A stretch of 7,237 nt of DNA from an uncultured Hyphomicrobiales bacterium. GTDB lineage: Bacteria > Pseudomonadota > Alphaproteobacteria > Rhizobiales > Aestuariivirgaceae. The position numbers and the translations under genes were made by a program. The notes under the pieces were generated by a model, which searched no databases, was not told the DNA's origin, and worked only from the letters and a program-made list of their open reading frames with translations. Positions 1 to 6,121 of this stretch are shown here, piece by piece (the first letter of the stretch is position 1; the number at the start of each line of letters is the position of its first letter). The stretch lies in contig CAIYXE010000684.1 of the NCBI GenBank assembly GCA_903930095.1, positions 1 to 7,237 on the forward strand, in the 5' to 3' direction.

Positions 1-201
1 ACGGACCGCCAGAGCGTGGTTGCGCTTGATACGACCGATGGCGTGCGTGCCACGCTCGGCTCAGGAGACATTCTGCATCTGAGACTTTCAGGCAACGCGC
101 CAGAACTGCGCTGTTATGCGGAGGCCGCAACGCCGGAGAGAGCCGCCCAGCTATGCGGCAATTGCCTCGCCCTGGTTGGCAAGGAAGCAGGCGCGGGCTG
201 A
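1..201 (+). CDS. Phosphomannomutase / phosphoglucomutase family protein, C-terminal fragment
   Basis: This is the last 66 codons of a gene that begins left of the window; it is open in frame 1 from the first base and ends at TGA 199-201. The fragment contains HLRLSGNAPELRCYAEA (residues about 26-42). This matches the substrate-phosphate-binding loop of the C-terminal domain of alpha-D-phosphohexomutases, whose family pattern is R-x-S-G-[TN]-x-P-x-x-R. The SGNAPE variant is typical of enzymes annotated as phosphomannomutase, which interconvert hexose 6-phosphate and hexose 1-phosphate in the cytoplasm to supply sugar nucleotides for exopolysaccharide or LPS. A Leu follows the loop Arg where Pro is common; this looks tolerable. 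Substrate specificity (mannose or glucose) cannot be decided from this fragment. The gene converges on the HupE-like gene across an 84-bp gap. Confidence 0.85.
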   Translation, partial: TDRQSVVALDTTDGVRATLGSGDILHLRLSGNAPELRCYAEAATPERAAQLCGNCLALVGKEAGAG

Positions 202-255
202 AGGGCAGCTTGCGGATCATGCTCAAGCCATTGATCTTGCGCGACTTTTCTTCGA

Positions 256-273
256 CCAGGTGATTCCACCTGG
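256..273. terminator. Small perfect hairpin between convergent genes, possible bidirectional terminator
   Basis: Arms CCAGGTG (256-262) and CACCTGG (267-273) are perfectly complementary around an ATTC loop. The hairpin lies in the 84-bp gap between the stop codons of the mutase and the HupE-like gene, where both transcripts should end. Neither side has a T-tract, so it is not a canonical intrinsic terminator. It could be a weak or Rho-assisted terminator, or a chance palindrome. The rest of 202-285 shows nothing else. Confidence 0.3.
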
Positions 274-285
274 CAGGAACGCGCG

Positions 286-1272
286 CTAGACGAGCGGCGC
301 CATTCTCTCGATGAACCATACCATGGCAATGGCGCCGATCGCATAGGCCGCCGTCATGGCATAACGCCTCGGCTCCAGCTTGAACATGAACCTCGCCAGG
401 CTTGCGGGGACAAGCACGGCGGCCACAAAGGCCAGCTGACCGGCCTCCACACCCAGATTGAAGCTGAGGAGGGCCAGCGGCACATCGGACTGCGGAAGAC
501 CAACCTCCCTGAGGGCACCCGCAAAGCCAAACCCATGGAGCAGGCCGAAAGCGAACGCCATCGTCCAGGGCATCAGACCCGAAAGACCCTGCTGCCCTCT
601 CCCGCCCATGATGACCTCACGTGCGACGAAAACCACGCTCAGCGCGATGATCGCCTCGACGGGGGCCTGCGGCAGGCTCAGATATCCGAGTGTGGCGCCC
701 GTCAACGTGATGCTGTGGGCCACCGTGAAGGCGGTGACTGCCTTGACCAGCGAGCGCCAGTCCTTGACGAGAAGCAGCAACGCGAACACGAAAAGCAGGT
801 GATCGATACCTTCAAGAATATGCTCGACGCCCAGACCGAAATAGGTGAGCGCCACATCAAGGGCCGACTGTGCGCCCTTTATCTCCGTGAACGCAGCCTC
901 AGGGGTCAGCCTGGCCGTTTCAACGGCGCCGTCGAGATAGGCAATGCGCAGCAGGGCATCGGTATATGTGGCGCCAAGGCCATCGATGCCGATCATTTGG
1001 CCCTTCAGGGGAACGCTGCATGTGATCGTCAGGCGCTCGAAATAGGCATTGCTCTCGATGGCGCGTTGCGGCTCACCATTGGCCTTGCACACATCCGGCA
1101 GCCGTGGCGCGATGCCGAGACGCCTGTCGCCCCGCGCCGGGCTCTTCCAGACCACGGCGAAGACGCCCGGCGCGGTTTCGCGCAGATCGAGATAGGCGGG
1201 GCGGAGTTCATGCGCGGCGGCAGGCAGACAGGCCACCAGCAGCGCCAGGCATGCCGCGAGAAGCCGGGTCAC
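286..1272 (-). CDS. HupE/UreJ-family membrane protein
   Basis: The predicted product has 328 residues. The start is GTG at 1272, because a signal peptide follows at once (hydrophobic residues 4-20, cleavage likely AAA|HELRP) and GAGG lies just upstream. An open reading frame continues further upstream but gives an unlikely leader inside the preceding gene. Residues 21 to about 140 form a periplasmic domain. From about 140 on there are several membrane segments with the family's His-bearing motifs: GVEHILEGIDHLLF (148-161), TVAHSITL (183-190), FGLLHGFGFAGAL (242-254) and FNLGVEAGQL (271-280). HupE and UreJ proteins are implicated in nickel or cobalt uptake for hydrogenase or urease, but this longer version with an N-terminal periplasmic domain is mostly uncharacterised. 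The His motifs suggest metal binding, which is inference. Its GTG overlaps the TGA of the isomerase gene (GTGA), implying translational coupling. No hydrogenase or urease gene is in view. Confidence 0.88.
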   Translation of the reverse strand: MTRLLAACLALLVACLPAAAHELRPAYLDLRETAPGVFAVVWKSPARGDRRLGIAPRLPDVCKANGEPQRAIESNAYFERLTITCSVPLKGQMIGIDGLGATYTDALLRIAYLDGAVETARLTPEAAFTEIKGAQSALDVALTYFGLGVEHILEGIDHLLFVFALLLLVKDWRSLVKAVTAFTVAHSITLTGATLGYLSLPQAPVEAIIALSVVFVAREVIMGGRGQQGLSGLMPWTMAFAFGLLHGFGFAGALREVGLPQSDVPLALLSFNLGVEAGQLAFVAAVLVPASLARFMFKLEPRRYAMTAAYAIGAIAMVWFIERMAPLV

Positions 1273-2114
1273 GGCGCCTCGCTGCCCGGAAGCCGCACGT
1301 CGATCGAATATCGCGCCAGAAGCGCATTCAGGCGCTGGGCTTCGATGTCCTGTTTCCTGGCGTGCATCCACTCACGCAAGACCTGGTCACGCACATCGCC
1401 AAGGGAGGGTGCAGTTGCCTCCTGCCTCGCACGGAGCCGGACAAGATGCACGCCATAGACCGACGCGATCGGACCCGACCAGACGCCAATGGGGAGGGAG
1501 CGGAGGGATTCGACGAACGCCTCACCGAACGCCCGGGAGATGTTTGCCGGGTCCACATCGTCCAGTGAAGAGGGGAGCAGTGTCGGATCGCCCAATCCAC
1601 CAGGATCGGGCGGTTCCGTGCCATTCAACGCCACCAGAACATTCCGCGCATCGGCCTCGGCTGATGGCCCTCGCCTGTCCAGGCTGAAGTTCACCTGATC
1701 AAAACTGTAGAGCGGCGGCTTCGCGAAGCTTTCGGGATGTTCGCTGAGATATTGCATGAGTTGCTGGTCGGTGGGCGGGGTGAGTTCGGCCTCCGCATCC
1801 GACAGGAACTCCATCTTCAGCCTCAGCCGGCGCCTGATCACGGTATCATCCGCATCGAGCCCGAGCTTGCGCGCCTCGCGGACATAGATCTCTTCCTTGA
1901 CGAAGTCGTCGATCAGACCTTTGAGTTCCTGATCCGTTGGCGGGCGCTGCCATGTTCTGGCGAACACTGCCGAGAGCTGCTCGATGCGATTGGGGGAGAC
2001 GACGATGAGCGTATCTGCATCATCCTGCCGGGGCCCAATCGCCCAATACGCCGCGATGATCAGCAGGGCCAGGCCGAGAAAATGAACGAGCGGCTCCTGG
2101 AGGACGCGGCGCAT
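1269..2114 (-). CDS. Membrane-anchored parvulin-like peptidyl-prolyl cis-trans isomerase
   Basis: The predicted product has 281 residues from ATG 2114. GTG at 2117 is an equally close alternative, and the Shine-Dalgarno signal is weak for both. A single N-terminal membrane segment (about residues 10-26) precedes an acidic, helix-rich SurA/PpiC-like region (about 40-115, with FVKEEIYVREARKLGLD). The C-terminal half (about 115-230) resembles the divergent PpiC_2 parvulin fold: YSFDQVNFSL, GDPTLLP, then SRAFGEAF and the WSGPIASVYGVHLVRL strand motif. A charged helix (240-268) closes the protein. Such proteins are envelope foldases held at the outer face of the inner membrane. Catalytic activity is uncertain because this subgroup is poorly studied. 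The gene overlaps the HupE-like gene by 4 bp and follows the beta-barrel gene after 132 bp. A role in maturing the HupE-like protein or an envelope client is plausible but unproven. Confidence 0.82.
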   Translation of the reverse strand: MRRVLQEPLVHFLGLALLIIAAYWAIGPRQDDADTLIVVSPNRIEQLSAVFARTWQRPPTDQELKGLIDDFVKEEIYVREARKLGLDADDTVIRRRLRLKMEFLSDAEAELTPPTDQQLMQYLSEHPESFAKPPLYSFDQVNFSLDRRGPSAEADARNVLVALNGTEPPDPGGLGDPTLLPSSLDDVDPANISRAFGEAFVESLRSLPIGVWSGPIASVYGVHLVRLRARQEATAPSLGDVRDQVLREWMHARKQDIEAQRLNALLARYSIDVRLPGSEAP

Positions 2115-2246
2115 CACGGAGCGCCGGTCATCAGTTCGGACCCAACAACGCTGGCGGGTGGCACGGCGAGCGCCACCAACTCCAGGGCGCCCGCGAAAGA
2201 TCTCTCCGACCGCCAAGCATACGCCATGGCTCCCTGCGGGTCTGGT

Positions 2247-3152
2247 CTAGAAGCTGATCACGCCGCCGAAGGCGACGCCCTGCTGGATGACGTCATAAAC
2301 GAAGCCGTCGTTCGAATAGTCGACGCCGAGCGCACGATAGCCAAGAACCGTCGAGAACTTTTCGGTCCACTCATAGCCAACGCCGCCCATCACATCCCAG
2401 TTGAAGTCAGAGCCCACGCCGAAGCCGCCGATCAGACCCCAGCCTGTCAGGTAGAAGGGCGTTTCCGTATTGATGCGGGACTTGACGCCAAGCATAGGGT
2501 CAACCCACGCAGCACCATCCGAACCGCTGACTTGCCGGGTGATTTCCGCACCGAGCGGACCACCGCTGGAAACAGTTCCGGTTATCTCCTCAAGGCGCGC
2601 GCCATTGACACCCCGGGCGAGCGGACCACCGCTGGAAACAGTTCCGGTTATCTCGATGTCGTTTTCGATATTCCAGTAACGGGCACCTGCCATCAGGTCC
2701 AGGATCATCTCTTGCGAATCGATCGGCCGCCATTGGCCCATGACTGTGCCGATGAACTCCGTGATGTCGGCAGAGGCGCTCACCTGTGCTTCCACATCGA
2801 AGCGCTCGAAAAGGTCGCGCTCAAGGGCACGTGATCCCGACTTGTCTGCCGAGAGGTTGATGTAGTTCAGATCCACAAAGACGCCCCAGGTGCCATTATG
2901 AGCCTCGCCGACCCCCATGGCCGCAAAGTCAAGATTCTGGATGATGTCCAAGAAGGGAATGTCGATGTCGACCGGCGCGAAACCGAAAAGCCCGACGTCA
3001 CCATGAAGACCAGCCGCCCACGCATAGGGTGCAAGGGTGAAATGCCATTCGTTGGTGTCAGGGGCCGGAGCGAGATCGGCCGCCGTCGCGGGGGCCATGG
3101 TCCCGCAGGCCAAGAACAGCATCCCTGCCGATGCCAGGATCACATTTTTCAT
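2247..3152 (-). CDS. Outer-membrane beta-barrel protein with internal repeat
   Basis: The predicted product has 301 residues. ATG 3152 is preferred over ATG 3158: a GGGGGA Shine-Dalgarno-like stretch (about 3160-3165, complement) is about 7 bases from the former and only 2 from the latter. Residues 1-25 are a signal peptide (hydrophobic core, ATAA cleavage region). The mature protein has alternating amphipathic strands rich in Gly and aromatics (WHFTLAPYAWAAG, WGVFVDLNYINLS, FYLTGWGLIGGFGVGSDFNWDVMGGVGYEW) and ends in Phe, as expected of the barrel-assembly signal. It resembles alphaproteobacterial 'outer membrane protein' families of unknown function; the substrate, if any, cannot be assigned. 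Residues 167-178 and 189-200 are identical (EITGTVSSGGPL), encoded by a perfect 37-bp DNA repeat within a probable surface loop. The promoter should lie in 3153-3414, but I could not identify it convincingly. Confidence 0.83.
   Translation of the reverse strand: MKNVILASAGMLFLACGTMAPATAADLAPAPDTNEWHFTLAPYAWAAGLHGDVGLFGFAPVDIDIPFLDIIQNLDFAAMGVGEAHNGTWGVFVDLNYINLSADKSGSRALERDLFERFDVEAQVSASADITEFIGTVMGQWRPIDSQEMILDLMAGARYWNIENDIEITGTVSSGGPLARGVNGARLEEITGTVSSGGPLGAEITRQVSGSDGAAWVDPMLGVKSRINTETPFYLTGWGLIGGFGVGSDFNWDVMGGVGYEWTEKFSTVLGYRALGVDYSNDGFVYDVIQQGVAFGGVISF
2552..2654. repeat. Perfect 37-bp direct repeat inside the beta-barrel gene
   Basis: The same 37 bases occur at 2552-2588 and 2618-2654, beginning CGAGCGGACC and ending GGTTATCTC on the plus strand. 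The offset is 66 bp, exactly 22 codons, so the reading frame is kept. The repeat encodes EITGTVSSGGPL twice, separated by ten residues (ARGVNGARLE). The flanking bases diverge sharply (CT versus GA on one side), so a recent duplication or templated insertion is likely. A looser third resemblance (EITRQVSGSDG, residues 203-213) follows. Confidence 0.95.
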
Positions 3153-3237
3153 CGACATATCCCCCACGAAAGGAAAACGACCCGATTTTTCGTATCTTCG
3201 TGCAAACACTACAGGAGTTTTCTGGAAGAAACTGTCG

Positions 3238-3260
3238 ATTTCCGCACAATTGCGGGAAAT
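3238..3260. other. Imperfect inverted repeat upstream of the beta-barrel gene
   Basis: ATTTCCGCA (3238-3246) and TGCGGGAAAT (3251-3260) are complementary except for one extra G, around CAAT. It lies 86-108 bases upstream of the chosen start of the beta-barrel gene and about 155 bases upstream of phnC. It could be a regulator-binding site or a hairpin in a leader transcript. No known operator is recognised. Confidence 0.35.
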
Positions 3261-3267
3261 GTGACGA

Positions 3268-3317
3268 CCTCGGCGCCAATCTTCCAGCCGCTGCCGGACG
3301 GCACCGGAGTGCCGAGG
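3268..3317. other. Nested inverted repeats in the divergent intergenic region
   Basis: CCTCGGC (3268-3274) pairs with GCCGAGG (3311-3317). Inside that span CGGCAC (3299-3304) pairs with GTGCCG (3309-3314) around a CGGA loop. The two pairings overlap at 3311-3314 and are mutually exclusive. The region is GC-rich, so chance palindromes are easy; the function is unknown. No coding sequence is supported in the 262-bp gap 3153-3414. Confidence 0.3.
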
Positions 3318-3357
3318 CGCGGCGAGCGTCAATGGGCGTCATTCAGATGAGATATGG

Positions 3358-3375
3358 CCGTCATGAACCTGTCGT
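3358..3375 (+). promoter_or_regulatory. Candidate Pho box (PhoB-binding site) for the phnCDE1E2 operon
   Basis: Two 7-base direct repeats, CCGTCAT (3358-3364) and CTGTCGT (3369-3375), are separated by four bases (GAAC). The known Pho-box unit is CTGTCAT with an 11-base period, and each half here differs from it at one position. The site ends 39 bases before the phnC start. A weak -10-like GATTAA lies at 3384-3389, consistent with a PhoB-dependent promoter in which the Pho box replaces the -35 element. Another GTCA at 3338 is exactly two 11-base periods upstream of the one at 3360. Confidence 0.65.
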
Positions 3376-3414
3376 TGGCTTCCGATTAAGGAACCTCTCA
3401 CAGGAACGCAAACG

Positions 3415-4224
3415 ATGCTCACCATCGAAAAACTCGGAAAGTCCTACGCAGGCAAGCCCGCGCTTGCCGGTTTTTCCGTCGAGATCGAGCGCGGGGCGTT
3501 CGTAGGGGTGATTGGCCGGTCGGGTGCCGGCAAATCGACATTGCTGCGCTGCATCAACAGGCTCGTTGATCCAAGCGAGGGCCGTATCCTCTTCGAGGGC
3601 AAGGATATCACCCGCCTCAAGGGCCGGGCGCTGCGGCAGTGGCGCTCCTCCTGCGGCATGATCTTCCAGCAATTCAACCTCGCCGGAAGGCTCGATGTGC
3701 TCTCCAATGTGCTGATGGGCAGGATCGGGTCGATTTCAACGCTTGCCGCAATGATCAAGGCCTGGCCCGAGCAGGAAAAGCTTGCGGCCTTGCGCGCCCT
3801 GGACAGGCTCGATCTCGGGGAACTGGCGAGCCAGCGTGCCGAAAGCCTGTCGGGCGGACAGCAGCAGCGCGTCGCGATCGCGCGGACGCTGATGCAGGAC
3901 CCGCACATCATCCTCGCGGATGAGCCTGTCGCATCACTCGATCCGCGCAATTCCGGCATCGTCATGGACACGCTGCGGGACCTCAATCGCGAGAACGGCA
4001 TTACGGTCCTGTGCAATCTCCACTCCCTCGAACTCGCACGCAACTACTGCTCGCGGCTGATCGGAATGAAGGCAGGCCAGCTCGTGTTCGACGGCCGGCC
4101 GGACGAACTCACCGGCGAACTAGTGCGCGATCTCTACGGACTCGAAGCAAACGACGTGCTGGACCTTTCTGAGGCGGCGGCACGGCCGAATGACTCGGCG
4201 GGCGCCCTTCAAAGCGCCGCCTGA
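3415..4224 (+). CDS. phnC: Phosphonate ABC transporter ATP-binding protein PhnC
   Basis: The predicted product is 269 residues, normal for PhnC, and starts at ATG 3415 behind AGGAA (3402-3406). The nucleotide-binding domain has every canonical element: Walker A GRSGAGKS (34-41), Q-loop in GMIFQQFNL (Q85), signature LSGGQQQR (145-152), Walker B IILADE (165-170), D-loop ASLD (173-176) and switch His in CNLHSLE (H203). The [14 protein letters not shown] and NLHSLELAR motifs are characteristic of the phosphonate/phosphite importer ATPases. A dimer of this subunit would hydrolyse ATP at the cytoplasmic face to drive uptake through PhnE1/PhnE2. It is the first gene of the operon, 42 bp ahead of phnD, and sits behind a candidate Pho box. 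The substrate could be alkylphosphonates, phosphate esters or phosphite; the nearby phnM favours phosphonates. Confidence 0.95.
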   Translation: MLTIEKLGKSYAGKPALAGFSVEIERGAFVGVIGRSGAGKSTLLRCINRLVDPSEGRILFEGKDITRLKGRALRQWRSSCGMIFQQFNLAGRLDVLSNVLMGRIGSISTLAAMIKAWPEQEKLAALRALDRLDLGELASQRAESLSGGQQQRVAIARTLMQDPHIILADEPVASLDPRNSGIVMDTLRDLNRENGITVLCNLHSLELARNYCSRLIGMKAGQLVFDGRPDELTGELVRDLYGLEANDVLDLSEAAARPNDSAGALQSAA

Positions 4225-4266
4225 CACCGCCTTTCACAGATCAATCTCAAAACCAGGAGCCTTGCA

Positions 4267-5175
4267 ATGCTGACGCGCCGTTCCCTCATCAAGTCCGCCG
4301 CCGCCCTCGCGGCGGTATCCGCCACCGGCACCGCCGCCCTCGCGAGCTGGAAGGAGCAGTATCCGGAACTGATCATCGCCGCCGTTCCGGACGAGAACGC
4401 AACCGGCATGGAAAAGCGCTACGAGCCTTTCGTGCAGTACCTTTCCAAGCAGCTGGGTGTGCCGGTGAAGCTGCGCATCGCCAACGACTATGCCGCCGTG
4501 GTCGAGGGCCAGATCGCCGGTAACATCCATATCGCGCAGTATGGCCCTTCCGCCTATGCCCGCGCCTACATGAACGGTGCAAAGATCGAGCCGTTCGGCA
4601 TGCAGGTCAACAAGGACGGGACCAAGGGCTACTTCTCGGTCATGTGGGTCAAGAAGGATTCGCCCTACCAGAAGTTCGAGGACCTGAAGGGCAAGAACCT
4701 TGGCCTCGTCGACCCGAACTCCACGTCCGGCAACAACGTGCCGCGCTTCGCGATGAACAAGATGGGCATCAAGCCGGAAGAGTTCTTTGCCAACGTCGTC
4801 TATGCCGGCAGCCACGAGAACGCCATCATCGCCCTGCAGCAGGGCCAGGTGGATGCGGCCTTCAACTGGTGGAACGACGAAAACGAGTCGATGCTCCGCC
4901 GCATGGAGCGCAAGGACATGGCGAAGTACGACGACTTCCGCATGATCTTCAAGTCGGACATGATCGTGAATTCCCCGGTGGCCATGCTCTCCGCGCTGCC
5001 GGATGATCTCAAGGCCGGCATCAAGGATGCCTTCTTCAGCATCGCCAAGAACGACCCGGAAGCCTTCCAGGTCCTGACCGATGGCGAGGCTCAGCCCTGG
5101 GCGCCCACGAGCCATGCCGACTACGAGGTCATCGTCGAGCTGAACAAGTTCGTCGACACGCTCCGCAAGCAGTAA
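4267..5175 (+). CDS. phnD: Phosphonate ABC transporter substrate-binding protein PhnD
   Basis: The predicted product has 302 residues; ATG 4267 is preceded by AGGAG (4255-4259) at good spacing. The leader MLTRRSLIKS followed by an Ala-rich core and ALA|S (about residue 26) is a signal peptide with a twin-arginine-like start. The mature protein is a type II periplasmic binding protein of the PhnD family: PDENATGMEKRYEPF (41-55), IAQYGPSAYARAY (89-101), the phosphonate-oxygen loop NSTSG (151-155), GSHENAIIAL (181-190) and VDAAFNWW (195-202). By analogy with E. coli PhnD, Y92, S152/T153/S154, E184 and D196 are the likely ligand contacts. It captures phosphonate in the periplasm and delivers it to PhnE1/PhnE2. 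A strong hairpin follows the stop codon and may protect this cistron's mRNA. Confidence 0.95.
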   Translation: MLTRRSLIKSAAALAAVSATGTAALASWKEQYPELIIAAVPDENATGMEKRYEPFVQYLSKQLGVPVKLRIANDYAAVVEGQIAGNIHIAQYGPSAYARAYMNGAKIEPFGMQVNKDGTKGYFSVMWVKKDSPYQKFEDLKGKNLGLVDPNSTSGNNVPRFAMNKMGIKPEEFFANVVYAGSHENAIIALQQGQVDAAFNWWNDENESMLRRMERKDMAKYDDFRMIFKSDMIVNSPVAMLSALPDDLKAGIKDAFFSIAKNDPEAFQVLTDGEAQPWAPTSHADYEVIVELNKFVDTLRKQ

Positions 5176-5182
5176 CGCCGTC

Positions 5183-5214
5183 ATGGGACCCGCGCCAGCC
5201 GGCGCGGGTCCCAT
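5183..5214 (+). other. Intercistronic hairpin between phnD and phnE1
   Basis: A perfect 14-bp inverted repeat (ATGGGACCCGCGCC at 5183-5196, GGCGCGGGTCCCAT at 5201-5214) encloses an AGCC loop. It starts 7 bases after the phnD stop and ends 16 bases before the phnE1 start. No T-tract follows, so complete termination is unlikely. Likely roles are 3'-end protection of phnCD mRNA against exonucleases, partial attenuation before the permease genes, or both. This would fit the usual need for more binding protein than permease. Confidence 0.85.
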
Positions 5215-5230
5215 CACCGCCCGCTGGATC

Positions 5231-6121
5231 ATGACCACAGCCACCGCCACGCCTTCACGCCCCACGGCCGAACGTCTGCTGGCGGCATATGAGGCAGAAG
5301 CATCCCGCCAGAGGAAGCTCTATCTCGCAGGCGCCATCGCCCTTGCGATCATTGTGGCCGCGGCCTCGTGGCTGGCGGAGGTCGACCTTGGCCTCTTCTT
5401 CTCCAATATCCACAAGTTTACAAACTATATCAGCCGCCTTTTCATTTTGGATTCCGGGCCGCAGACCGGCCAGCTCGTCATCTTCGATATCGCCGGATGG
5501 TTCTGGGGTTTCGGGAAGTGGCTGCGGCTGATGGCCGATACGTTGCTGATTGCCTATGTCGCGACCATTGTCGGCGCGGTGCTTGGGTTCGCGGCGAGCT
5601 TTCTTGCCGCTGGAAATCTCGGCGTTTCAGGGCCCCTGCGCTTTGCCATGCGCCGCATTCTCGAATTCTGCCGCACCGTGCCTGAGTTGGTCTTCGCGCT
5701 CATCTTCGTGCTGGCTTTTGGGCTGGGGCCTCTGGCAGGCGTGCTCGCCATCATCGTCCATACCGCGGGCGCGCTGGGCAAGCTGTTCTACGAAGTGCTC
5801 GAGAACATCGACCAGAAGCCGGTGGAAGGGTTGATCGCCAGCGGAGCATCATGGACCCGGACGATGCGCTTCGCCGTTCTGCCGCAGGTGCTTTCCAACT
5901 TCGTAAGTTATGCGCTGCTGCGCTTCGAGATCAATGTGCGTGGCGCATCCGTCATGGGTTTCGTCGGTGCGGGAGGGATCGGGCAGGACCTGATCGAGGC
6001 CATCCGCAAATTCTACTATCCTGACGTTTCGGCAATCCTCGTCATGATCATTCTCACCGTTGCGATCATCGACCTGGTGACTGAGCGTATCAGGCAACGC
6101 TTCATCGCAGCGGTGCATTGA
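5231..6121 (+). CDS. phnE1: Phosphonate ABC transporter permease PhnE, first subunit
   Basis: The predicted product has 296 residues from ATG 5231. An in-frame ATG at 5183 lies inside the hairpin arm, has no ribosome-binding site and would add an atypical 16-residue leader, so it was rejected. The chosen start has only a weak GGA (5226-5228) nearby. After a charged cytoplasmic N-terminus there are membrane segments at about 31-48, 103-128, 152-180, 220-235 and 265-283. The binding-protein-dependent permease (EAA) loop that contacts the ATPase lies at about 199-220 (EGLIASGASWTRTMRFAVLPQV, with the conserved G and LP). VGAGGIGQDL (245-254) follows, typical of the PhnE family. It should form a heterodimeric inner-membrane channel with the next gene product. 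Its stop codon directly abuts the phnE2 start. Confidence 0.93.
   Translation: MTTATATPSRPTAERLLAAYEAEASRQRKLYLAGAIALAIIVAAASWLAEVDLGLFFSNIHKFTNYISRLFILDSGPQTGQLVIFDIAGWFWGFGKWLRLMADTLLIAYVATIVGAVLGFAASFLAAGNLGVSGPLRFAMRRILEFCRTVPELVFALIFVLAFGLGPLAGVLAIIVHTAGALGKLFYEVLENIDQKPVEGLIASGASWTRTMRFAVLPQVLSNFVSYALLRFEINVRGASVMGFVGAGGIGQDLIEAIRKFYYPDVSAILVMIILTVAIIDLVTERIRQRFIAAVH

Noticed and set aside
535..1458. Long plus-strand open frame antisense to the HupE-like and isomerase genes
   Set aside because: It has no recognisable domain and a composition rich in Arg, Gly, Gln and Ala, as expected of a shadow frame in GC-rich DNA. The minus-strand genes have clear family motifs, a signal peptide and membrane segments.
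2552..2654. CRISPR-like direct repeats
   Set aside because: There are only two copies with a 29-bp spacing, they lie inside a coding frame and preserve it, and there are no cas genes.
1737..2834. Long plus-strand open frame antisense to the isomerase and beta-barrel genes
   Set aside because: It crosses two well-supported genes and the gap between them, has no domain signature, and its internal repeat (AGNSSGYL) is only the reverse reading of the 37-bp DNA repeat.
3153..3332. N-terminal extension of the beta-barrel protein to a start at 3332
   Set aside because: It would bury the signal peptide behind about 60 charged residues. ATG 3152 has a well-placed purine-rich Shine-Dalgarno sequence and starts directly at the signal peptide.
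4201..4218. GGCGC/GCGCC inverted repeat at the end of phnC as a terminator
   Set aside because: The 5-bp stem with an 8-base loop is inside the coding sequence and has no T-tract; it is easily expected by chance in GC-rich DNA, and phnD follows closely.
5183..5230. Upstream in-frame ATG extending phnE1 by 16 residues
   Set aside because: The ATG is in the left arm of the hairpin and lacks a Shine-Dalgarno sequence. The extra residues (MGPAPAGAGP...) are translated palindrome, and ATG 5231 matches the expected PhnE length.
4234..5265. Long minus-strand open frame antisense to phnD
   Set aside because: PhnD on the plus strand is unmistakable. The antisense frame is rich in Val, His, Asp and Arg, typical of a complement frame of codon-biased genes, and has no ribosome-binding site or homology that I recognise.
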